Shown here piece after piece: positions 41,191-50,600 of a stretch of 64,000 nucleotides of DNA. Made by a program: the position numbers and the translations under genes. The stretch is taken from positions 1 to 64,000 of the forward strand of contig SVEC01000010.1 in assembly GCA_015057555.1 (NCBI GenBank), written 5' to 3'. The stretch comes from Lachnospiraceae bacterium (GTDB lineage Bacteria; Bacillota; Clostridia; Lachnospirales; Lachnospiraceae). A model generated the notes under the pieces. That model worked only from the letters and a program-made list of their open reading frames with translations, ran no database searches and was not told where the DNA came from. The stretch's first letter is position 1; each line of letters begins with the position of its first letter.

Positions 41191-42591
41191 CTACTTTTTT
41201 ACAAACATCTTCTTTGCAGTATTAACAAACTCCTTATTATCCTTGGTTCTAACAAAAAGTTTAAGCACATCTTCGATAGCTTCTTCTGCTCTTAATCCTG
41301 CAAATGCTTTGTGCATACCATTTACAACCTCCTGCTCGTCCAAGTCAAGAAGAAGGTCATCTCTTCTAGTTCCAGACTTTGAAATATCTATAGCAGGGAA
41401 TATTCTTTTCTCTGAAAGCTTTCTGTCGAGCACAAGCTCCATATTACCTGTACCCTTAAACTCCTCAAAAACCACATCATCCATTCGGCTACCTGTTTCT
41501 ACAAGTGCTGTAGCAAGAATTGTAAGGCTTCCACCCTCTCTCATATTTCTAGCCGCACCAAAGAATTTCTTAGGCATATGAAGAGCTGCTGGGTCAAGAC
41601 CACCAGAAAGTGTTCTACCACTTGGTGGAACTGTAAGATTGTAGGCTCTAGCTAGTCTCGTAATACTGTCTAGAAGAATAACAACGTCCTTCTTGTGCTC
41701 TACAAGACGCTTCGCCCTCTCCATAACCATCTCTGATACTCGCTTATGGTGTTCTGGAAGCTCATCAAAGGTTGAATATATAACCTCTACATTTGGTCCC
41801 TCAATGGATTCTCTTATATCAGTTACCTCCTCTGGACGTTCGTCTATGAGGAGTACTATAAGATGCATATCTCTATTCTGAGTGCTAATACTCTTAGCAA
41901 TAGACTTAAGAAGTGTTGTCTTTCCAGCCTTAGGTGGTGATACTATCATACCTCTTTGTCCCTTACCAATAGGTGAAAGTAGATCCACTATTCTTATAGA
42001 AACTGGTGCCCCCGGCTGGTCAAGCTTTATTCTCTCATCTGGGAATATTGGTGTAAGCTGCTCAAATGGTGTTCTCTTTGCAGCCTCTGTAGGTAACATA
42101 CCATTGATACTCTTAACATAAAGAAGAGCACTAAACTTACTTCCATCATTAACCTTAACCGGACCCTCTAGTATATCTCCTTTTTTCATATTGAATTTCT
42201 TAATAAGCTGAGCTCCTACATAGATATCCTTATCTCCTGGAAGATAATTATCACTTCTAATAAAGCCATATCCCTCCATAACCTCAAGGATTCCGTAAGC
42301 CATCTGTCCACTATCCTGAGCCGGGTCATATTCCTGTCCATCGTATACAGCAAGATTAGATGTCTTAGCCTCTGCTTCCTTTACTGACTGAGTAACTACT
42401 TCTTCCTTAGTCTCTATCTTGGTTTCAACAGTCTCCTGTGGTTGCTGAGCAGCCACCTTACTTGCAGTCATAAGCTCTACCTTTTCAAGCAAATCAGCTA
42501 ATTCCGGCTTCTTCATGGCCGAAACCCCTACAATCCCCTTGTCCTTTGCATATTGCCTCAATTCAGCAATTGTCATTTTTTTAAAATCCAT
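41191..42591 (-). CDS. rho: Transcription termination factor Rho
   Basis: This 466-residue protein has an N-terminal SAP-like Rho-N domain ([20 protein letters not shown]), a Gln/Glu/Val-rich insert (about residues 42-75), the cold-shock RNA-binding domain with [20 protein letters not shown], and a RecA-like ATPase. The ATPase carries Walker [13 protein letters not shown] and the Q/R-loop region [20 protein letters not shown]. Rho is a hexameric RNA helicase that ends transcription. It is divergent from the DUF4364 gene. The residues for ATP and RNA contact look intact. Confidence 0.96.
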   Translation of the reverse strand: MDFKKMTIAELRQYAKDKGIVGVSAMKKPELADLLEKVELMTASKVAAQQPQETVETKIETKEEVVTQSVKEAEAKTSNLAVYDGQEYDPAQDSGQMAYGILEVMEGYGFIRSDNYLPGDKDIYVGAQLIKKFNMKKGDILEGPVKVNDGSKFSALLYVKSINGMLPTEAAKRTPFEQLTPIFPDERIKLDQPGAPVSIRIVDLLSPIGKGQRGMIVSPPKAGKTTLLKSIAKSISTQNRDMHLIVLLIDERPEEVTDIRESIEGPNVEVIYSTFDELPEHHKRVSEMVMERAKRLVEHKKDVVILLDSITRLARAYNLTVPPSGRTLSGGLDPAALHMPKKFFGAARNMREGGSLTILATALVETGSRMDDVVFEEFKGTGNMELVLDRKLSEKRIFPAIDISKSGTRRDDLLLDLDEQEVVNGMHKAFAGLRAEEAIEDVLKLFVRTKDNKEFVNTAKKMFVKK

Positions 42592-42740
42592 AATATCTCC
42601 TTATGTTTATGTAATTATTCTTATATCCTTTGGGTAAAATATCGAATTAACTAATAGAATCTCTCACTATATCACTAAACACTGTAATAATAACATATCA
42701 TCCTAAAAAGGTAAACTAAAAAATATATTTTTCGATTATA

Positions 42741-42770
42741 TTGATTTTGACTCATTATTTGTTTTATAAT
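42741..42770 (+). promoter_or_regulatory. Probable promoter of the DUF4364 gene
   Basis: TTGATT (42741-42746) and TATAAT (42765-42770) are 18 bases apart; GGAGGAA follows before ATG 42801. A second TTGACT at 42747 lies too close (12 bases) to serve as -35. Confidence 0.5.
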
Positions 42771-42800
42771 AGCAATATCTCTCACTTAGGAGGAATCGAT

Positions 42801-43319
42801 ATGGAAGGTTTGTTACTATATAAGCTTATTGTTCTGTTTATGCTAGATAGAACTGATTATACAATGACTAATACACTTATATCTAATTTTATCGTAGATA
42901 AAGGCTACACCACTATGTTTAATCTACACGAGGCCTTAAGCGAAATGATTAGTAGTGACTTTATCTCTACTGATACCATTAGAGATACTATACATTACAA
43001 GATTACCACTCAAGGCGAGGAGGCTTTATCATATTTCGAAAATCGTCTACCCTATGCTATTAAAGAGGATATTTTGGAATATCTTTCCAAAGAAAAAATA
43101 AATGTAAAAAATGAATCTGAGATCTATGCAGATTACTTTTATAATGACTCTAATTGGTACACCGTACAGTGTATCATAAAGGATAGACGTGAGACCCTTA
43201 TGGATTTAAAATTTGATGTACCAACTAAATCACAGGCAGAGACTATTTGCAACAACTGGCGTGGAAAAAGCTCTTCTATATATGAATATTTGATTAATCA
43301 GCTATGGTTGTCTGAATAA
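42801..43319 (+). CDS. DUF4364 family protein
   Basis: This 172-residue protein begins MEGLLLYKLIVLFMLDRTDY, has a winged-helix-like N-terminal half (TNTLISNFIVDKGYTTMFNL) and ends with the typical SQAETICNNWRGKSSSIYEYL. DUF4364 proteins are common in Clostridia and are suspected transcriptional regulators, but without experimental roles known to me. ATG 42801 has GGAGGAATCGAT just upstream. Its 3' end overlaps the convergent engB gene by 26 bases. Confidence 0.85.
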   Translation: MEGLLLYKLIVLFMLDRTDYTMTNTLISNFIVDKGYTTMFNLHEALSEMISSDFISTDTIRDTIHYKITTQGEEALSYFENRLPYAIKEDILEYLSKEKINVKNESEIYADYFYNDSNWYTVQCIIKDRRETLMDLKFDVPTKSQAETICNNWRGKSSSIYEYLINQLWLSE

Positions 43320-43881
43320 GATTCCATATATCCTCTTTTCCCTGTTTTGACACAGCGGAGAAGGGGATTATTTTTGTATCAGGAGTAAGCTTAAGTTTTT
43401 CCTTAATTATCTTTATACACTTATCCTTCTGACTTCTCTTAATCTTATCTAGCTTAGTAGCAATAATTACTGGTTTGTACCCATTTGCCAATATCCAATC
43501 ATACATAGTAATATCATTTTCTCCTGGAGCATGTCTAATATCAATAAGCAAGAATACAGTTTTAAGTTGCCTAGAAGTATTAAGATACTTCTCTATCATC
43601 TTTCCCCACTTATTTCTTATCTCCATAGATACCTTTGCATAACCATATCCTGGCAAATCCACAAAATATAATTCCTTATTAATATTATAAAAATTAATAG
43701 TTTGTGTCTTTCCTGGTGATGATGAGGTTCTAGCTAAAGATTTTCTATTAAGCAATCCATTAATCAATGATGATTTTCCTACATTTGACTTTCCTGCAAA
43801 AGCAATCTCAGGAAGCTCATTCTCTGGGAGCTTACTTGTAATACCACATACCGTTTCTAGTTCTGCACTCTTTATAACCAT
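43294..43881 (-). CDS. engB: Ribosome-biogenesis GTPase EngB/YsxC/YihA
   Basis: This 195-residue GTPase starts MVIKSAELETVCG and has G1 GKSNVGKSSLINGL, G2 TSSSPGKTQTINFYNI, G3 DLPGYGYAKV, G4 ATKLDKI (TKxD) and G5 SAVSKQG. This is the complete TrmE-Era-EngA-YihA signature for the protein that helps assemble the 50S subunit. I chose ATG 43881, which has AAGGAGG upstream; the longer frame from 43938 lacks support. It follows clpX, with no lonA gene between as seen in many Firmicutes. Confidence 0.95.
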   Translation of the reverse strand: MVIKSAELETVCGITSKLPENELPEIAFAGKSNVGKSSLINGLLNRKSLARTSSSPGKTQTINFYNINKELYFVDLPGYGYAKVSMEIRNKWGKMIEKYLNTSRQLKTVFLLIDIRHAPGENDITMYDWILANGYKPVIIATKLDKIKRSQKDKCIKIIKEKLKLTPDTKIIPFSAVSKQGKEDIWNLIQTTIAD

Positions 43882-43961
43882 CTTTGTACCTCCTTGCCCT
43901 AGGGCAATTTCTTGTAATAATAATGGTGAATAGCTCATATCACGCTATTCACCACTATAAT

Positions 43962-45257
43962 TTACGCTATGCTATCTGCACTGCTAGTTCTAATATGTCT
44001 ACGGAAGCTGTTCTTCTTCGCTCTTGGCTTGTCAGAATAAGTAACTATAGGATCTGCTCCATCAGTTACAACCTCCTCAGTTATAACACATTTTTCAATG
44101 TATTCATCTGTTGGAATCTCATACATGAGATCCATAACAACCTTTTCAATGATAGATCTTAGTCCTCTGGCACCAGTCTTTCTCTCCATAGCTTCCTTAG
44201 CTATAGCAAGAAGGGCCTTATGCTCAAACTCAAGTTCTACACCATCTAACTCAAAGAGCTTCATATACTGCTTACATATTGCACTCTTTGGCTCTGATAG
44301 TATACGAACCAATGCCTCCTCATCAAGTAAATCCAAGGTTACAGATACTGGTACTCTTCCTATAAATTCTGGAATAAGACCATATTTTATAAAGTCACCT
44401 GGCTGAACAAGCTTGAGTAACTCGTTATCCTGCTCTTTAGTCTTTGATATAACATTTGCATTAAATCCAATAGCTTTTTTACCTACTCTATTCTCAATTA
44501 TCTTATCCATGCCCTCAAAGGCACCACCACAGATAAATAAGATATTTGTAGTATCAATCTGAATAAACTCCTGCTGCGGATGCTTACGACCACCCTGTGG
44601 TGGCACTGAAGCAACTGTTCCCTCTATAATCTTAAGGAGCGCTTGCTGTACACCCTCACCAGATACGTCTCTAGTTATAGAAACATTCTCAGATTTTTTA
44701 GTAATCTTATCAATCTCATCAATATAAATTATTCCACACTGTGCTCTATCAATATCATAGTCTGCAGCCTGAATAAGCTTAAGTAAAATATTCTCTACAT
44801 CCTCACCAACATAACCAGCCTCTGTAAGTGTTGTTGCATCTGCTATGGCAAATGGAACATTGAGAAGCTTAGCTAATGTCTGTGCTAGATAAGTCTTACC
44901 TGAACCAGTAGGTCCAATCATGATAATATTACTCTTTTGAAGTTCAACATCAAAATCCTTTTCAGCAAGGATTCTTTTATAATGATTATATACTGCTACA
45001 GAAAGAACCTTTTTCGCAGCTTCCTGACCTACAACATAGTCATCAAGAAATTCTTTAATTTCCTTTGGCTTTAAAAGATTAATATCAGTGTCTATAAAAT
45101 CATCCTCAAATTCATCCTGAATTATCTCTGAACAAATGTCTACACACTCATCACATATATAAACGTTGTGACCTGCTATTAACTTTCTAACCTGCTCCTG
45201 TGACTTATTACAAAAAGAGCATCTTGGTTTCTTTCTATCGTCTGTACGATTAGCCAT
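43962..45257 (-). CDS. clpX: ATP-dependent Clp protease ATP-binding subunit ClpX
   Basis: This is a 431-residue AAA+ unfoldase. It has an N-terminal C4 zinc domain ([10 protein letters not shown] and CDECVDIC), Walker [13 protein letters not shown], Walker [12 protein letters not shown], the sensor region and the C-terminal small domain. The IGF loop that docks ClpP is present in the AIGFNA segment. The start is ATG 45257 with GAGGTGG upstream. It forms the ClpXP protease with the product of the gene just upstream, 19 bases away. Confidence 0.96.
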   Translation of the reverse strand: MANRTDDRKKPRCSFCNKSQEQVRKLIAGHNVYICDECVDICSEIIQDEFEDDFIDTDINLLKPKEIKEFLDDYVVGQEAAKKVLSVAVYNHYKRILAEKDFDVELQKSNIIMIGPTGSGKTYLAQTLAKLLNVPFAIADATTLTEAGYVGEDVENILLKLIQAADYDIDRAQCGIIYIDEIDKITKKSENVSITRDVSGEGVQQALLKIIEGTVASVPPQGGRKHPQQEFIQIDTTNILFICGGAFEGMDKIIENRVGKKAIGFNANVISKTKEQDNELLKLVQPGDFIKYGLIPEFIGRVPVSVTLDLLDEEALVRILSEPKSAICKQYMKLFELDGVELEFEHKALLAIAKEAMERKTGARGLRSIIEKVVMDLMYEIPTDEYIEKCVITEEVVTDGADPIVTYSDKPRAKKNSFRRHIRTSSADSIA

Positions 45258-45276
45258 ATAAGCCACCTCTTTAAAT

Positions 45277-45861
45277 TTATTGTCTGCTTGTTACAACATG
45301 ATCGATAAGACCATATTCTAAAGCCTCCTGTGCACTTAAGAAATTATCTCTCTCAGTGTCTCTTTCAATTATATCAAGTGGCTTTCCTGTCGCTTCACTT
45401 AATAAAGTGTTAAGCTTTGTCCTAGTCTTAATAATATGGTCAGCATGAATTTTAATATCAGATGCTTGACCCTTTGTACCACCCAAAGGCTGATGAATCA
45501 TAATCTCTGAATTAGGAAGGGCATATCTTTTTCCCTTTGCGCCACCAGCAAGCAAGAACGCTCCCATACTAGCAGCCATACCAACACAGATTGTTGATAC
45601 ATCACACTTAATATAATTCATTGTATCGTATATACCCATACCTGCACTAACTGAGCCACCTGGACTGTTAATGTAAAGGCTTATATCCTTTGTAGGATCC
45701 TCTGACTCAAGGAATAAAAGCTGAGCTATAACTAGGCTAGCTGTGGTATCATTCACCTGATCTCCCAAAAATATTATTCTATCCTTTAAAAGTCTGGAAT
45801 AAATATCGTATGAGCGCTCACCTCTACTGGTTTGCTCAACTACCATAGGCACTAATGACAT
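45277..45861 (-). CDS. clpP: ATP-dependent Clp protease proteolytic subunit ClpP
   Basis: This 194-residue serine peptidase has nucleophile Ser98 in [11 protein letters not shown], His123 in MIHQPLGG and an Asp near residue 172 in the C-terminal third, the catalytic triad. [16 protein letters not shown] is the handle region. It forms a tetradecameric chamber fed by ClpX. It starts 3 bases after tig ends and 19 bases before clpX, so the three are an operon in the conserved order. Confidence 0.97.
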   Translation of the reverse strand: MSLVPMVVEQTSRGERSYDIYSRLLKDRIIFLGDQVNDTTASLVIAQLLFLESEDPTKDISLYINSPGGSVSAGMGIYDTMNYIKCDVSTICVGMAASMGAFLLAGGAKGKRYALPNSEIMIHQPLGGTKGQASDIKIHADHIIKTRTKLNTLLSEATGKPLDIIERDTERDNFLSAQEALEYGLIDHVVTSRQ

Positions 45862-45864
45862 GGA

Positions 45865-47151
45865 TTATACCTCCTTGCAATTTGCAACTAAGAAATCAAG
45901 AGCCTTTCTTGAGCAAACGTCCTGCTTAACTGACTTTGCTTCCTTATCGCCCATAATCTCCTTAATCTTCTCAACGTCCATCTGATAAGCGTTAGCCATA
46001 TTCTTGAGTTGCTCTTCAAACTCCTCGTCAGTAGCTGTAATACCCTCTAACTTAACTACCTCCTCAAGAACAAGACCAGTCTTAATTCTAGCAATTGCGT
46101 CTGGCTTAATTCTCTCAAGTAACTCTTCCTTGGAAGTGTTAGTAAGCTTTAAGTACTGCTCCATCTGAAGTCCCTGGTACATCATACTCTGCTCGAACTC
46201 TGCAAACATCTTTTCCTGATTGTACTCAATCATTGCCTCTGGAATCTCAACCTCTGCAGACTCTGATAGCTTTTCAAGAATTCTAGCCTGCTTCTCTGAC
46301 TTAACTTCCTTCTCCTTCTTAACCTCAAGTACCTTCTTAACATCTTCCTTGTACTCTGCAAAAGTATCAAATGCTGAAACCTCAGATGCGAAATCGTCAT
46401 CTAACTCTGGTAACTCAATTGCATTAATTCCAAGAAGTTCTACCTTAAATACTGCTGGCTTACCTGCAAGGTCTGCTGCGTGATACTCCTCTGGGAAAGT
46501 AACATTAACATCAAAGCTATCGCCGATATTTTTACCAACAATCTGATCCTCAAATGTATCGATAAATGAATGTGAACCAAGAGTAAGCTTGTAGTTCTCT
46601 CCCTTTCCACCTTCAAATGCCTCTCCGTCCATATAACCATCAAAGTTAATAAGAACCTCGTCCTCTAACTGAGCCGCTCTATCATCTACAGTAACCTTTG
46701 TAGCATTCTGCTTCTGCTCCTCTAAGATTCTAGCCATAACCTCATCTTCAGTAACCTCAGTAGGAATCTTTTCGATCTCTACACCCTTGTACTCACCAAT
46801 CTTAATCTCTGGCTTAATTGCTACAACTGCAGTAAAGATAAAGTTCTTTCCCTTACCAATCTGCTCTACATCTATCTCAGGATTAGATACTACATCTTCC
46901 TCACAATTTTCTAATTCCTTCGGATAATACTCGTTAATAAGTCTATTTGCTGCTTCATCATAAAATACCTCTGGACCATAAACCTTCTCGATCATAGCCT
47001 GTGGCACCTTACCTCTTCTAAAGCCCTGAAGATTAATCTGATTCTTCATCTTATGGTAAGCAGCTGTCATAGCCTTTTCAAATTCTTCTGCTGGCACTTC
47101 AATAGTAAGCTTCGCCATGCTTCCTTCTAATTTTTCAACTGATAAACTCAT
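45865..47151 (-). CDS. tig: Trigger factor
   Basis: This is a 428-residue ribosome-associated chaperone. The N-terminal domain has the ribosome-binding GFRRGKVPQAMIEK (the GFRxGxxP signature, about residues 38-52); a central FKBP-type prolyl isomerase domain (about 150-240) includes EDEVLINFDGYMDG; and a long helical C-terminal arm follows. The start is ATG 47151 after GGAAAG. It leads the tig-clpP-clpX operon, linking folding of new chains with their degradation. Confidence 0.96.
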   Translation of the reverse strand: MSLSVEKLEGSMAKLTIEVPAEEFEKAMTAAYHKMKNQINLQGFRRGKVPQAMIEKVYGPEVFYDEAANRLINEYYPKELENCEEDVVSNPEIDVEQIGKGKNFIFTAVVAIKPEIKIGEYKGVEIEKIPTEVTEDEVMARILEEQKQNATKVTVDDRAAQLEDEVLINFDGYMDGEAFEGGKGENYKLTLGSHSFIDTFEDQIVGKNIGDSFDVNVTFPEEYHAADLAGKPAVFKVELLGINAIELPELDDDFASEVSAFDTFAEYKEDVKKVLEVKKEKEVKSEKQARILEKLSESAEVEIPEAMIEYNQEKMFAEFEQSMMYQGLQMEQYLKLTNTSKEELLERIKPDAIARIKTGLVLEEVVKLEGITATDEEFEEQLKNMANAYQMDVEKIKEIMGDKEAKSVKQDVCSRKALDFLVANCKEV

Positions 47152-47260
47152 TTGTCTTTCCTCCTTATATTGCAAAACGCACTATTCATTGGATTATATC
47201 ATAAGAATTAAGACAAGTCTATATTTTTTAATAAAAATCATAATCAAATCTATGCACACA

Positions 47261-47336
47261 AAAAGGCCTGTCTAATATATATGCTGTTACATTAAAAATA
47301 ATAACATATATATAAACAAGCCTTTATATTTGATGA
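47261..47336 (-). terminator. Intrinsic terminator of the spore protein gene
   Basis: Long imperfect arms (AAAGGC...GCCTTT with ATATATATG stems) enclose an AT loop and are followed by TTTTTGTG on the minus strand. The stem spans about 47264-47335. Confidence 0.7.
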
Positions 47337-47360
47337 TTATACTTGGATTACGCTTGGTAA

Positions 47361-47567
47361 TTACTTACCTGCCATCTGCTCCTGCTGTCTCTTAATCATC
47401 TGTCTAACCATCTCACCACCAACTGAACCGTTCTCACGTGATGTTAAGTCACCGTTATATCCCTGCTTAAGATTAACTCCAAGCTCGCTGGCAACCTCCA
47501 TCTTAAACTTGTTCATAGCTTCCTTAGCATTTGGTGCTGCATAATTGTTTGAATTAGTGTTTGACAT
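47361..47567 (-). CDS. Alpha/beta-type small acid-soluble spore protein
   Basis: This 68-residue protein carries the SASP core: EVASELGVNLKQGYNGDLTS, then ENGSVGGEMVRQMIKRQQEQ with the GPR protease-cleavage-like and DNA-binding regions. These proteins coat and protect DNA in the dormant spore. The start ATG 47567 has GGAGG upstream. Its presence implies that the organism can sporulate. It is monocistronic and probably under late forespore control; I could not identify a clear sigma-G promoter. Confidence 0.95.
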   Translation of the reverse strand: MSNTNSNNYAAPNAKEAMNKFKMEVASELGVNLKQGYNGDLTSRENGSVGGEMVRQMIKRQQEQMAGK

Positions 47568-47672
47568 AATCAATTACCTCCATAAATTATTTAAGACTTT
47601 TGTCTTATTAGTATTATTTGAAATACTAAGAATTCTATGTATGGTAATTAATGTCTATATTTTTGATTTTAA

Positions 47673-50600
47673 TTATTCTTCACGTTTTCTTTTATTAATT
47701 AAAATCATACCAGTTGCTGATGCAAGCATAAGAGCTATGAGACCAATTATCGGTGCCTCATCACCAGTCTGAGGTGAAACTCCTGAGCCTAAATAAGGAT
47801 GGTTTGTAGGTTGCTTATTGATATCATCCTTATCAGCATCTCCCTTCTTATCATCTGTTGGTTTATTATTTGTTGGAGGTGTCTCTGTAGTAGGTGGTTT
47901 AACCTCCTTCTCCTTTGCTATAAACCAAGCAGAAATAATTGTATCTTTATTTATACTATTATAATCTGTATCCCAACCTGAGAAAACATACGTATATTTT
48001 TCTGTCTCTGACTTCTTAGGTGTCTCTGTAGGAGGTGTTGCAGGATTACCCTCAACAACGGTTTCAGTTTTCATAATATTACCATTACCATCTATCCACT
48101 TTACAGTGTACTCCTTCTTAGTCTCAATAAGTCTGTAAAGAGCATATACTGAGAATCTATCAGTAGAAATTGTCACATAATTCTGTGATAATGCTACATC
48201 AGAGCCAGCCCAATTAATATATGCATAATCACTTCCGCTCTGATGAACTGAAGCCACATAAATCTTCTGTCCAGCTAAATCACCAAGTGGGAAAGATACT
48301 GTTACAGGCTCTGCGAGTCTAGTAATGTTAGCAGGGGTTCCATTTACAAGTTTACCCTCAGCATCTCTTACTTCCTTAACCACATAAAGCTGAATGTATC
48401 TTTCTATAACACCATTCTTGCCTATCTTATCTATAAATATACCTTCTGTGGTCTTATCAATCTCACTTACTGTAATATAATTTGCATATAGAGTAATATT
48501 TACTGTACCACCCTCTGCTACAACCTCAAGGTCCTCATCTGTAACATTTCCGTTATAGAGAGCTGTATTGTAAATTTTATCAAGACCGTCAGCTGTAATA
48601 TTAATAGAGTTATCCTTCACAACAACACTTGTGCTAAGTCCATCTAATACAAAATGTACTCCACCCTTTGTTGCATAATCTGTAGGATATGAAATTCCTC
48701 CATTTGTTACGGTTACTGTGCTAACCTCGCTTAATAATCCGTTTGTAGCAACAATTCTATAATTTCCATCAGCTACATTTTTGAAGATATAATCTACATC
48801 ATCCTCTGTCTTAAGCTCCACACCTGCAATTACTGTATTTGCTTCATAAAGTGCTACATATACAGGGTATGTCTTATAATCATCCGGAAGCTCCTCTCCA
48901 TAAGTTACGCTACCATAAACTGTTGCTGTAGATGTAAGGTCTGCTGTTCTAAAGCTTCCCTCTACAACCTTTACTTCATTAGAATTAGAAGTAATTGCAT
49001 ATACCTTATAATCATAAACTGTATTTGACTCTAAGTTTCTGAAGGTGTAATCCATGCGTACACCATACTCTTCATCATATTTGTTGCTTAATGCAGTATC
49101 GTAATTTGACTGGCCAGCCTTCTTATAAGCAATATAACAATCAGAGATAGGATATGTTCCCTCTATAACCTTAGCATCAATATATGCTCCTGTTGGAGTA
49201 ATATCAATTACCGGACTTACCTGAAGAGTAAGTGGTGCAAATTCTGTAGCCTCTGATTCATTACCAGCAATATCTTTTGCAACAACTTTATATGTCTGAT
49301 TATTGCTAGCTACAAAGCTTCCTGTTATTACACCATCCACATCTGTTACTTCAACAGCTTCATCATTTACATAAACTTCATCTGTGTCAACACCACTAAT
49401 TTCATCTGTAACAACAAACTTAATTACTGTATTTCCATCCTCGTCAACTGATGAGTCTGTAATGGTAACCTTAGGTCCATTTACATCTATCTTTAGGGTT
49501 TTAGTTACCACATCACTTACGCAATCTGCTTTGCTCTTACTCCAAGCTTCTATTACGATTTCACCTTCACTAGTTATATTTAATTGCTCAGACTCACTAT
49601 CAACTGTAGACTGAATCTGATTGCCACCAACAGTCATCTTATATGTTGTAGTTACTGGAACGCCGTCGCTTGTCTTTTCCTGCGAAAGGATAGTCACCGT
49701 TGGAAGCTCATTAATATACCAATCATCGTTACCAAGAATACCATCTACACTAATAACTGGTGCCTCAGGTATTACATCTGATATTCCACTAAATGTCACT
49801 TCCTTTCTGGCAATATTACCAGCATTATCAGTAGCAACAATTACATATGTTCCATTTGAAGTAATCTCCTTTGAGTAGAACTCCTGTGGTCCCCATGTTC
49901 CTAATAATGCTTCATCTGTTTCCGAACCATAATATAGCTGAACAGAAGCCACTCCACTCTCATTAGTTCCCTCTTCAACCTCAAATACGAAAACTACACC
50001 TGAAAGGTATTCATCACTGTCTGCTTCATAATCATCACATATAATAACTGGTGCCTTTCCATCGAATAAGAATGGTCCCTTTTGTTCAAGGGCTACGTAA
50101 TTTCCAGCATTATCATATAGTACCGCACTTACATAATATGAACCAACTAAGGCATCTTCACCAGATACTGATTCATTGAAATCATATGTAGTAAGCTTAC
50201 CATAATCCGTTGCAGAACCCGTCTTAGTTCCTGCTATTACCATTGAAACGCTATCATGTGCATTCTCAGTTATTGGTGTAACTGTACCTGTCGGATCTGT
50301 AATACTCCATGTAATTCTATTAACACCACTTTCTGAATCTGAAGCTGAAACATTAAAGTTAAGACCATTATACCAAGTATCTTGAACTGTACCTTGGCCA
50401 TTAGCATCAGTTACTACAATCTCTGCAGAATTGATAGTATTCTCAATCATCCACTCATAATAATTCTGAGCTGACTGTCCTTCCTTAATAAAGTTAATTG
50501 CCTCATTGAGCTTAACCTTACTCTGTGCTGAAGGATTTCCTGTTGTATCTACTGCATATACAACAAGCTGTCCTGATACACCAGTTCCAATAGTGACAGT

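Noticed and set aside
43882-43938. Longer EngB start at 43938
   Set aside because: The family starts around MVIKSAE, and AAGGAGG lies directly before ATG 43881.
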